A stretch of 64,000 bases of DNA, taken from Enoplosus armatus (Eukaryota > Chordata > Actinopteri > Centrarchiformes > Enoplosidae). The notes below the pieces were generated by a model. It searched no databases. It worked only from the letters and a program-made list of their open reading frames with translations, and had not been told where the DNA came from. The translations under genes were made by a program, and so were the position numbers. Position 1 is the first letter of the stretch. Each line of letters starts with the position of its first letter. The stretch is from positions 14,811,001-14,875,000 of the forward strand of contig NC_092198.1 of the NCBI RefSeq assembly GCF_043641665.1, in the 5' to 3' direction. Positions 1-9,395 of this stretch are shown piece after piece.

Positions 1-1804
1 CAGAACCAGGCACTGGTGTCGTGTAGTCATCACTGTAAATATACAGGAGCATGTGTTTCAACAGTAAAATCAAATAGTTCAAGGAGCTGTTTTCTCAACT
101 TCACAACAGGTTAAGGAATACTCCATCAGTCCAGCACACCTGTTATTTTTACATTAGCAGTTAATGTGGTTATGCTTTACAAAATCCCTAATCAAGAAGC
201 CAAATTTGCAAACAATTGAAAGGCACACACGTTATTTAAAACCATAAAAAACTGCCATCTATATAGTCTATAAATGCCTATGGAAGTCATCTATGAAATA
301 TTAACAGTAATGGCAAATAACTCAGCAACTGTACCCTATAAAAGCAGCAGTCATTTACGTGGTAACAACTCAGAAAACCATGTATGTTCTTACTTTTTGG
401 CATCAAAAAAAATTAAGCACTGAACATTATATAGTTAATTGGATTTACTGCACCTCTTCTCAGTAGTAAGTAGTTATCATAACCATTCATTTCTCTGAAG
501 GACTGGGAGGACATATGCTTTTAGCTCTCAAAAGGCTGCGTACACACTGCCAGCTCAAATCTCACTGTCTCACTTAAGTGTGAGAGACCAGAGTATGAAA
601 TATTATTTTTAAAGACAGGAAAGGACATAACAGATTCCACGTGTGTTTCATTCTGAAAACAGTGGCTAAAGAGAAAGAAAAGTCTAATCAGCTATTAGCG
701 TAAATGGCTGAGGGAGAGATTGTGAGGTCAATAACAAAAATACACAGAAATACAATAAATACATTCTCATCAACTCATAACATGACTTGTTGAAGACATT
801 TGCATTCACAACTTGAAAACAGGACTCAGTGCACCTACAGCAGTGTGTTTCAGTATTAATCTGAAGAATTAAACTTAATTCATCATAAAAGTGCAAATGT
901 TTATACAAGTGTAAACAATCAAAGCCAATCATGCTTCTTGGTTCACACACACTGCAGTAAGTGTTCGTTTGAGAGAAACAAGAGAAAGATCAAATGAAAT
1001 GCCAATAAAAAGAAACAAGTCACAAAATAAAACATGTAAATACACTCTACCGTGAGTGGGCCCATGTTCAAAGACACAGGCGACTGGACCCTCATGCCTG
1101 AACCACAGTCCTCTGTGGACCGAGGATCTGGCTCCGCTCACAGTCTTAGCATCATTTCTAGTGGCTCTTCCCACCCAAAGTCTTACTTTTAAATCCTAGA
1201 AACTTTCCTCATGTTACTGCAATGTATCTAGGCTGTCCAAAAAAGTCTTTATGTTTCTCAAGCAGACTAGAGGGGTATGTGTGTGGTGTAATCCAGTTAA
1301 ATGTCTTTATAAACCAAGTATGGGAATTGTCTGTAAAATGTTCAATTGCTGTTTTAGGCTAGGGATGCTCCCTGCCTGACTCACCCTCCACCATAACCCC
1401 CCTATTTAATATGTCAACTGTCTGGTTTGGGCTGAGGGTGCGGGGAGGGCATATCCGTGTCGGGAAGTGAGTGACCACCTCTTCAGGAACAGTCCGGACT
1501 CCTTCAGGCCCTTGGACGGTGAGGGGATACGAGGGGAGAGAGCTGAAACACAAGTGTCACCTGACCATACTGTCTTTTCACTTTAGGTTATGTGATATGT
1601 AGCTGGCACAGTGCAAGAGAACAAAAACAGTTTTGTTTTGCAGTGACTGGCTTTCTGTAAAGTCTGAGTCTCGTGGTGAGTACAGCATTTGTCAGCCTCC
1701 CCCCCACCATTGTTCCTGCATGCCTGCAGTGAGAGTGAGGGTGGGGGGCATGAGGAAGTCTTGACTTTTTTGGGGGGGAGGGGGGTTATTTTGATTGTCT
1801 TTAC
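1..1804 (-). other. wtap intron 6, no coding sequence seen
   Basis: No segment resembling the WTAP C-terminal exons (for example a KKLMAKCRML-like stretch) was found on the minus strand, so this is read as intron, or as the 3' UTR of a short isoform. It contains a C-rich/G-rich inverted repeat at about 1697-1756 and a G-rich tract near 1770-1790. Confidence 0.6.
1697..1756. repeat. C-rich/G-rich inverted repeat (potential hairpin)
   Basis: A CCTCCCCCCCACC arm is followed about 30 nt later by a GGTGGGGGG-CAT-GAGG arm, which can pair. It lies within about 110 nt of the wtap exon 6 donor in the retained-intron region. Confidence 0.5.
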
Positions 1805-1983
1805 CTATCAGGTGTAAATTTCCAGGCACTCAGTTCATTTTGGGCCTGCTCCAGTTTGTCTTTAGTCTGTTCTAGTTCAGCCTTCATTTTGAGGAAAAAC
1901 AAGTTGATGGCTGGGTCCACCATGGATGACCGCAGTTGGGCCGCACTCGGCTGCTGGACTTGCTTGAGGTACTGGATCTGGGT
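1805..1983 (-). CDS. wtap: wtap exon 6 (last exon inside the window)
   Basis: 179 nt coding TQIQYLKQVQQPSAAQLRSS through ELSAWKFTPD. The donor is GATAG/GTAAAG in phase 2. Reading into the intron gives AGG TAA, an Arg then stop, so an unspliced or alternatively polyadenylated transcript would encode 151 residues. Confidence 0.93.
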
Positions 1984-3948
1984 CTGCAGGATGAAACAAA
2001 GAGGTGTTACTGACTGGTAAAATGTAGTATCTCTCTTCTACTAATTTCTAAGAACTTCTGATTATGAGTACAAGTCCTTTAGCTTGTCCAATCTCCAGTC
2101 CATGGAGCCCCCTTAGTTGTTGTTATTATTATTATTATCATTATAACTAAAGATGAGGACTAGAGCAGTCTGCATGTTGCCTTTTCAAGCAGTACCATCA
2201 ATCAGTTTTGAACAATGTCTAGATTTTTGATAACTACAAAATAAAAATACTTAGTTGGATGATTAGTCATTGCTATTAAGATGAATCTTGTATTACATGA
2301 AAATCCATTTGAATTTAGCAATAAAAACTACAGTTAGATATGAGCCACTTTCCTGGACACACCAAGCAGGAGCATTTTCATTCAAGGAAACACAGACAAG
2401 TTCAGAACAAACAAAAACCCACCTGTCACAATTATGATGACCTCAAACTTATTTGAATATATTTACATGTGTAGGTGCAACCACTGTGCCTCAAAACACA
2501 ACAGCCAGCTAAGAATTTAGCCATTTCAGTCAAAAATGGTCTCCTATCCTTTACAGCTCTGTGTTTAAAGAGGACAACACGGTTACTGGGTTTAAAACCT
2601 TTTTAACATCTACCTGGCTGTGAGTGTTGTGTTTACCTCAGCTGCCCTATAAGAATGGCATGTGCTGCCATAAAGCCACTGGGTGATCCACTGAGCTGTC
2701 AATCTGATAAGAGCAAAGGATGCCTTCCTCGACACTATTTACCTTTAACCTACATACCGTGATAGTGAATGAATGCAAAGTATAATTTATAGTGTAGTGC
2801 TGACATAACGTAAATTACTACAATAGTCGACAGAAGGAAAATTAGAGGAATTATATATTTTACATTTTCAAGAATATATATATTGTTGCATACAGTGTAC
2901 TTAGTGTTTTTTTTTTGCAAACTGATTGGACCAAGCAAGCAAGTTTAAGACATAGCAACTTTTGAGGAGCCTTTATCTATTAATAAATTTTGTCCACAAT
3001 TTATCAATAGTGGACATTTACCCATGGTCAATTTATTTTGTGGACATCCATGTACCTCCCAGCAGACTCCAGAAAGTAGTATGAACAGAACTACTATGCG
3101 CCTGTGGTGTCTGCAGCTGTCCGCATATGTTTGGGAGTATAAACCAGGCTTAAGAGGTGCTGGGTGCATCAACAATTCTGTTAGAAGCAGTCAACAATCA
3201 AGTCAACGTCAATTTAAGGAGTGCATCCTTTAAAGACAACTAAAGTAATCCCATAATCATATCAAAAGCATTAAGAAAGTGGAGGAATAGAATACATACT
3301 GTGCACTCTTGCATTTCCTGCTCCTTGGTGGCAAGTCGCATGACCAAGATGTTCTCCCTGCGTGCAGACTCCTGCTGCTGCTGCTTGAGCTTCTCCTCCG
3401 ACTCCTTCAGCCCTGTTACATCATTGGCTAAGACGGTGAAGAGAGGAAGGAAAGAAAAGTGCATCTGAAGAAGCATCCCTTTCACAAGCAGCCAAAAATA
3501 GTGTGTAACACATAGCGATTATTGCTGGCAGGAGAAATCATGTCCATGTTGTATTGGATTGCATTTACGTAACAGCAGATGTACTTACAACATAGCTCTG
3601 TATATTTTGCCTCCAGGACCTGGACATATGCTTCATGCTGTTTCCACCTGAGAGGAGCAGAAGATGTGTAAACATAAACTCAACCTGAATAGATCAAGTT
3701 TCCCCACAACATAATTAATCTCCAATTGTAGAGCTGTCACCTACCTTGTACACAACTCCTCTCTGGTCAGGGTCTTCATGTCAGATTCACTGAGGCGAAC
3801 CTGTAGAAAAGGAAACCAAGGACTGGTTAGATAAATAAATCTATTAAGCTCATATTTAGACATGAAGGGGCTCATGACTCACGATAAACATAACAACTTA
3901 ACTAGAAAAGTCACTCACCTTCTTGGGTAGAGGCTCTTCGTTGGTCAT
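1805..3948 (-). CDS. wtap: wtap, WT1-associated protein (N-terminal 150 residues; gene runs off the left edge)
   Basis: WTAP is a nuclear scaffold subunit of the m6A writer complex that holds METTL3-METTL14 in nuclear speckles (family knowledge). Five coding exons join as 3948-3919, 3800-3745, 3647-3589, 3427-3300 and 1983-1805, all with GT-AG borders and compatible phases (452 nt, 150 codons plus two bases). The product starts MTNEEPLPKKVRLSES, with the basic PKKVR nuclear-localisation stretch, and continues with the conserved coiled-coil region (SNDVTGLKESEEKLKQQQQE, ARRENILVMRLATKEQEMQE, STDL-type linker replaced by RSSMVDPAINLFFLKMKAEL). The start ATG lies 8 nt inside its exon with A at -3. 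The rest of the coiled coil and the Ser-rich C-terminus of the roughly 400-residue protein are not in bases 1-1804 and must lie beyond the window. Gene identity is certain from sequence recall; the short-form ending is discussed in the findings. Confidence 0.95.
3300..3427 (-). CDS. wtap: wtap exon 5
   Basis: 128 nt coding the highly conserved coiled-coil segment from NDVTGLKESEEK to QEMQECT, including a QQQQ run. Ends at ACA/GTATGT in phase 0. Confidence 0.94.
3589..3647 (-). CDS. wtap: wtap exon 4
   Basis: 59 nt coding WKQHEAYVQVLEAKYTELC, start of the long coiled coil. Donor is GTT/GTAAGT; one base is carried over to make a Ser codon with the next exon. Confidence 0.93.
3745..3800 (-). 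CDS. wtap: wtap exon 3
   Basis: 56 nt coding VRLSESDMKTLTREELCT plus part of an Arg codon; acceptor CTACAG, donor AAG/GTAGGT, leaving phase 2. The reading frame joins to the next exon through AG|G (Arg). Confidence 0.93.
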
Positions 3949-3956
3949 TGTGAACT
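3919..3956 (-). CDS. wtap: wtap exon 2 (first coding exon)
   Basis: Holds 8 nt of 5' UTR, then ATG and codons for MTNEEPLPKK (coding part 3948-3919). Acceptor CTAG, donor AAG/GTGAGT, phase 0. It includes most of the N-terminal nuclear-localisation segment. Confidence 0.9.
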
Positions 3957-4534
3957 CTAGAAGTAAATATAAAAAGGAATCATCATTAATCACATCTTGG
4001 TGTGTTGAAGCGGCTGCATCATCTTTAGCTGTAACGCGCTGGCTTGTCCACACGCAGTTAAATGAATGTATGACAACTTTGCTAAATTGCTGCAAATGCT
4101 GTGGTTTATGACTATCGAATTAAGCTACGGGTGTGCGGCGACCAAGTTAAGTTAACTATCTGGCCGACCTAATAAAAGTTAACGTTAACGTTACCCGTTA
4201 ATAAGAGCTGCCGAGCCTAATGTTAGCTGGTGTGGCAGGCAACAACGATGGATAGCAAGGAAAAGAAATAAGCTAACCAAGGTTAACTCTTGGGTGCTAA
4301 TAACATTTAGCATCCGCGAGCAAAATAAATAGAGGCTATAAAACTACAGTGTTAAGCCACATAAATTGTCTTTAAGTTCCGCCCGGCAGCATGTAATTCT
4401 TGGATCTGTTTTCGGCTCCTTGTTATCACAAAATGGCGGTGAAGGAAATGACTCCCTCCCTTGCGCTCCTTTTCCTGAAACTAGCGGGCTCTTGGCTGCA
4501 GATATCAGGCCTTCAGTCATCAAAAAACACTTAC

Positions 4535-4640
4535 CAGACCCGTTTCTTTCGAGGTTTATGGGACCTCTCGGCTTCACGGATTCTTTACAAGGCGCAAAAT
4601 TGCGACTACGTTATTTTTGTTCTGTGAATTTATGTGTAGC
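4535..4640 (-). other. wtap: wtap 5' UTR exon 1 and promoter area (right border approximate)
   Basis: A strong minus-strand donor (GGTCTG then GTAAGTG) ends at 4535, upstream of the first coding exon, whose acceptor (TTTACTTCTAG) lies just above 3956. This fits a noncoding first exon followed by a 578-nt intron. The flanking DNA (about 4370-4820) is more CpG-containing than the AT-rich surroundings, as expected for a housekeeping promoter. No TATA box was recognised and the transcription start is not defined by the sequence. Confidence 0.5.
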
Positions 4641-4875
4641 TAGTTGACTCGCTTCGGCGTGATCACCATCATCTTCGTCACTGAGGGCAGAACAGAATGG
4701 CTCTGGCAGTTGCTGCACTCGGGTTGCTGCAGAGTACACCCAGAGACAGGGGAGACAAAGCAGACCTCTCACTCCCACGCGATTTCTGGATCCTAAACGT
4801 GGCCGAGACGTACAGGAGAATCTGGGAAACATGCTCTTCGTCAATTAATTTTGTTAATTGTTTCAGCTCAAACAT

Positions 4876-5075
4876 TGTACTTTTTACTCCACTACATTTA
4901 TTTGATAACTTTAGTTATCAGTTACTTTGCCGTTTCAGATTAATATTACAAAATGTAATCTACAAATATATTATGACGTATTATTATAGATAAAGATAAA
5001 ACTTTATTGTTGGTGAAATTCACAAGCTACTCGGCAGTATATACAACGCAGTACACATATTTTTTACTTAAGTAA
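4876..5075. repeat. Fragment of a teleost hAT-like MITE
   Basis: The stretch TTGTACTTTTTACTCCACTA followed by CATTTATTTGAT and TTACTTAAGTAAAAG matches the interior of the same repeat family found more completely at 28875-29686. No clear termini are seen here, so it is a fragment. Confidence 0.55.
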
Positions 5076-5090
5076 AAGATAGGAAATATT

Positions 5091-5383
5091 TAGAGCTGAA
5101 GCTATTAGTTGATCAATAAAAAAAATACAATTTTGATAATCAATTGATCATTATTCATTTTATCAATCAATTAATTGATAGTTGCCAAAACCAGTTTCTC
5201 AATGGTAATTATTTGCTGGTTCCCTCAGTCTCCTATAATAATAAATGTATTTTTAATTTGGAGAGTTGGTTGGATGAAACAAGCAATTTGAAGACATCAC
5301 CTTTGGCATTTTGTAAAGCAAATGATTAATTAAGGAAATAATCTGCAAATCCATAATGATAATCATTAGTTGCAGTTGCATTA
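5091..5383. repeat. Degenerate inverted-repeat (MITE-like) element
   Basis: Left end TAGAGCTGAAGCTATTAGTT and right end ATCATTAGTTGCAGTTGCAT are imperfect inverted copies. They resemble the common fish element whose ends read like GCAACTAATCGATTA and which carries ATCAATTGAT-type internal palindromes. Non-coding and degraded. Confidence 0.5.
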
Positions 5384-6369
5384 GTGTAGTTTATGTTGGC
5401 AGTGGTTGAAGTGCAGTGTTGTAACCCTAACAGAGCTTTTGCCCTGTTATCCAACTTAAACTATACAATGCATCAATAGGCACATCATCAGTTGTGAATT
5501 GCGGCTTCTAATTCCCTGGTGTTCACTGATTTATGATGGAAATTGTGTTAGCGTGAGAAACGTCTTGAATGAGATGTGGGAAAGTCTGGGAACCCTGGTT
5601 TATTTTAGTGATTTGTTTGTTGGCCTTCAAACAGGCCAGCATAAAATTGCAGAGTGACAACATTTACTTCCATAACACCATAACATTAAAGTCTGTAGTC
5701 CAGATGAGTTGCTAGGTTACTTATGCATTCTTTGTGGTCGGGAAAATTGTGAACCCACAGAGAATAGCACCTTCTATTGCAATCTGAAATTTGGTGTTTT
5801 ATCGCAAATACTGAAGTCTCGTTGGTTTTATTCCTTAGTGATTCATTTTCCTTAAAATAGACGATCTCTGGCATTGCCTCCGATGTGGAGATGTTCACGT
5901 GATTCTTTACACTTTGCTGTTAGTTTTCATAATTATGCAAAATTGTACAGCCTACTTGTACAAATTATTGACATTTATTATGGCTATATTACATTTGATT
6001 ATGTATTATTAATTTACCCTAAAATCTTATGTTTAAAAATGGAAATAGAATAGAATTTATAAGACAATTATACAATTACAATTTATAGACAGGAACACAT
6101 TATTTATATAACAAAATATGCAAAGACACTTCACCTGCACTCCTATTGACGTTTATTAAGGCCACGAAAAAACAGCCATAGGGGTGAGTTGAAAAATGTT
6201 ATGGAAGAGGGAGGGGTAAAATGCGGAATCTAATATTTTTCAATATATATCAATATATCACGTTTTCACCACATATGTCATTATATAATATCTACCAATA
6301 TTTCTGAAAGGAGTATTGGCTTCAGTCGCAGTTGAGGTTTATCTAATTCCTGTAAACTCTTGTCAACAC
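5384..6369. other. wtap-sod2 intergenic spacer
   Basis: AT-rich DNA between the two head-to-head promoters. No reading frame with recognisable similarity was found. Its right end passes into the sod2 5' UTR/promoter region (about 6370-6488), which lacks an obvious TATA box. Confidence 0.5.
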
Positions 6370-6488
6370 CCCCACATGACAATAATGGTACGGTCGCCTG
6401 CGCTGTCAAGTTGAAACTGCACATTTCAAGGGCAGTTACCAGTGTTCATCTTCTCTGTCCCGGCTACCTTGTGGGCACTATAACGAAC

Positions 6489-6517
6489 ATGCTTTGCAGA
6501 GTTGGTCAGATACGCAG
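6489..6517 (+). CDS. sod2: sod2 exon 1 coding part
   Basis: 29 nt coding MLCRVGQIR plus two bases of the next Arg codon; donor CAG/GTAAAA. This is the start of the mitochondrial transit peptide, and its shortness is typical of vertebrate SOD2. Confidence 0.92.
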
Positions 6518-8934
6518 GTAAAACTGATATCAACTTGCCATTTAGTGCCATTACCCTGTTCAAAGTGCACAAGGAATTAGGACGACTGACTTTTAGCTGC
6601 TAGCGCGATTGCTCATGAACTTGAGACAGTTGTTTATTCAGAGCTAACAGTTAGCTAGCCAGTATGCTAACTTACTTTAGCAGCTCAGCAAGGTTAGCTT
6701 GTGGCGCACCACATGAAGGATTTCTTTTTGTTGAATTTGTCTCACTGTCCCGCACTCACTCTTCCTTGTGAATTGTTAATTTAATGTTGTTATGTTCGGA
6801 CACACTTGTTCATACCTAACTAACATTGCTAACTCGGTGCCACCAGCTCATTCAGCTTATATCTAACCACCCTAACTGTATGTTAATCCACAATCACCAT
6901 CGGAAATGTAGGTCACTTCAAGCCAGTTGCTCAAGGCTTATCAAGCTGTTTTAACTTAAACTGATAAAACCTACCTGTGCCAGGCTAGCTCGAGCACAGG
7001 CATCACTGGTAGCTGAGTTGTTTTTGTCTCTCCATACATTTTGAAACCAAAAATGTTACTTATGGTTGGTATGGTGGTTTTCCTTTGCTTTGTTTCAGGT
7101 GTGCAGCCAGCCTCAGCCAAACTATAAACCAGGTAGCTGCATCACGGCAGAAGCACACGCTCCCTGACCTGACCTATGACTATGGAGCCCTGGAGCCCCA
7201 TATCAATGCAGAGATAATGCAGCTGCACCACAGCAAGCACCACGCCACATATGTCAACAACCTTAACATCACAGAGGAGAAATATCAGGAGGCACTAGTA
7301 AAGGGTACAAACACAAACTTGAATTGCTTCTGTGTATGGACATGTAAAGATGGATTCATTAATATTAAAGAATTAACTACATTGAGTTGTAATCTAAATG
7401 TTGACTGTCAGGATACATTTTTTAACATTTATGACACGACATCAATATATTCTAAACTGTTCATTGTGTTGTATTCATGTGTCTCACACATCAACAGTCA
7501 CATTTTTCTGACAAATCTGATGTCTTTGTATTCACCTGCATGTATTTTCTATTTCTTCTACTTGTATTTTAGGTGATGTGACAGCACAGGTTGCCCTCCA
7601 GCCTGCTCTGAAGTTCAATGGAGGAGGCCACATTAACCACACTATCTTCTGGACAAACCTCTCTCCAAATGGTGGAGGCGAGCCACAGGGTAAGGCAGAA
7701 TTGCATCCTAAACTTTTAACGTTATTTTTCCTACACTGCTTTGTTTTGTAGTTAACTTAAACCTACATTAGGCAACACATGACTCTGTTTTGTAAAAGGG
7801 AAGTTAGTAATGTTAGACCTGCTGTGAGTGACCTGTCAACTCTGCAGCTCTGTGCTGCTTTCGGCTTTCAGTTTTTGGGTTATTATTGGCTGTATTTTTG
7901 AGTCTCACCACCCTTTCCAGCCATCAATATAAAACATAGCCATTCCCAGTGATCACGTTCAGACAAGCTGACCCTCCCAACACAAAACAGTAGAAAGTAA
8001 AGTAAATGAGTGGCTTGCGAAGCATCCGGTGAGCTAAAGTCCAAGATGTTTTTGTGAGGATTTTGCCAAACCAAACCAGAGTCAAAAAGGGAGTTAATAA
8101 TGGACTTATATTCATCAGGTGGGCAGAAACATGACTCCAGTGTTTATGGAGTTAGTGCCTTTTTAAACTGGTGGTATCTCAACATTGTGTTACACAAAGG
8201 TTGTTTTCTTTTATCATTCTGCCCTCTAGTGGTTGGAGATGCTGCCTTAACGGATTATATGCATTATAATACATTTTCCTTTTTTATTATTTATTGCAAA
8301 AGGATTAGGAGAAATTATTTTCAGTTGGTATGGCAGCTTTCTTCAAGATGATGCACAAAATATAAACTAGTAAATACACAAATTAAGTTCATTGAAAATG
8401 CTTTCTGATTTTGTTTCTTGCTTTTAACGTCTAGTACAGTGACGTAGCCCCGGTCTGTGTCACTTCTTGTAGGGGAGCTGATGGAGGCCATTAAGCGGGA
8501 CTTTGGCTCCTTCCAAAAGATGAAGGAGAAGATGTCTGCTGCCACAGTGGCAGTGCAGGGCTCAGGCTGGGGCTGGCTTGGCTTCGACAAGGAGAGTGGA
8601 AGACTTCGTATTGTTGCTTGTGCTAACCAGGATCCCCTGCAGGGATCCACAGGTCAGTTGAAAACAGCTTTCAAGTAGATTTAAGACTTTCTACAGTATG
8701 TTATTTACATTTTCCTACTGTCATTTTGTCAAATGCCACGTATGACACAGAGCCATCAGGGTAATTGTTTCCTGTCTCTGACACTCAGGTCTCATCCCCC
8801 TCCTTGGTATCGATGTATGGGAGCATGCCTACTACCTTCAGTACAAAAATGTGCGGCCGGACTACGTTAAGGCTATCTGGAATGTCGTCAACTGGGAGAA
8901 TGTGAGCGAGCGCCTCCAGACTGCCAAAAAGTAG
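6489..8934 (+). CDS. sod2: sod2, mitochondrial Mn superoxide dismutase
   Basis: Converts superoxide to hydrogen peroxide and oxygen in the mitochondrial matrix; a homotetramer with one manganese per subunit (family knowledge). Five exons, 6489-6517, 7099-7304, 7573-7689, 8473-8652 and 8789-8934, join in frame to 678 nt, 225 residues plus TAG; human SOD2 has 222. Residues 1-27 ([17 protein letters not shown]...) form an Arg-rich, acid-free transit peptide, with the mature protein from KHTLPDL at about residue 28. The Mn ligands are all present: His53 and His101 (GGGHINH), Asp186 and His190 ([13 protein letters not shown]). Second-shell His57, Tyr61 and Gln170 (QGSGWGWLG) are also intact. The start has A at -3. 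The gene is head to head with wtap, as in mammals. It looks fully functional. Confidence 0.98.
7099..7304 (+). CDS. sod2: sod2 exon 2
   Basis: 206 nt from acceptor TTTCAG to donor AAGG/GTACAA. Codes the rest of the transit peptide and the N-terminal helical hairpin, with Mn ligand His53 and gateway residues His57 and Tyr61 ([17 protein letters not shown]). Confidence 0.96.
7573..7689 (+). CDS. sod2: sod2 exon 3
   Basis: 117 nt coding [18 protein letters not shown] through SPNGGGEPQ; contains the second Mn ligand, His101, in HINHTIFW. Acceptor TTTTAG, donor CAGG/GTAAGG. Confidence 0.96.
8473..8652 (+). CDS. sod2: sod2 exon 4
   Basis: 180 nt coding [18 protein letters not shown] through [10 protein letters not shown]. 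Contains [10 protein letters not shown] with active-site Gln170. Acceptor TTGTAG, donor ACAG/GTCAGT. Confidence 0.96.
8789..8934 (+). CDS. sod2: sod2 exon 5 (coding part)
   Basis: 146 nt coding [20 protein letters not shown] and the C-terminal helix to TAKK, then TAG. Carries the last two Mn ligands, Asp186 and His190. Confidence 0.96.
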
Positions 8935-9395
8935 AATCTAATCCTCAAATACCCTCAAAACCCCTTTCACCCTGACCTGGATCAAACAGTAGTTGCAAAT
9001 AATGATCAGTTTTACGTGGCATGGAGTTTTCAGATGATCAGCTGCATCACAGTTGATTAAGTTATCTTTAAAATACTTCCTATTTTGTTGCAAATGACAT
9101 TGTCTTTGTGGCAAACACACCGCCCTGCACACACAGGTTGAAGCAAACTTTCAACAAATTATTTGCAAGTGCTTTTTATCTAAGGTCTGCTCCCAACCTC
9201 CAGACCTTTTTCAAGCGCACAAATTGGCCTCCTTTCACATGAAGGCTGGCGTCTGTTAATCACACCCAAATATTGGCTGCCATACCTGTGAACAGTGAGC
9301 TTTGTCTTTGTCAGAATAACTCACACTAAAATCTGACAATATTATTGCAATTTTTGATGTATTATAATAAAATTATAGGATTTCAATTGTAAAAG
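8935..9395 (+). other. sod2: sod2 3' UTR with poly(A) signal
   Basis: The first AATAAA after the stop is at 9366-9371, giving a 3' UTR of roughly 450 nt if used. No coding content. Longer 3' UTR forms, as known in mammals, cannot be excluded. Confidence 0.6.

Noticed and set aside
7085..7576. 163-codon frame that could be called a separate gene
   Set aside because: It is sod2 exon 2 plus the open intron 2; the spliced SOD2 product explains it.
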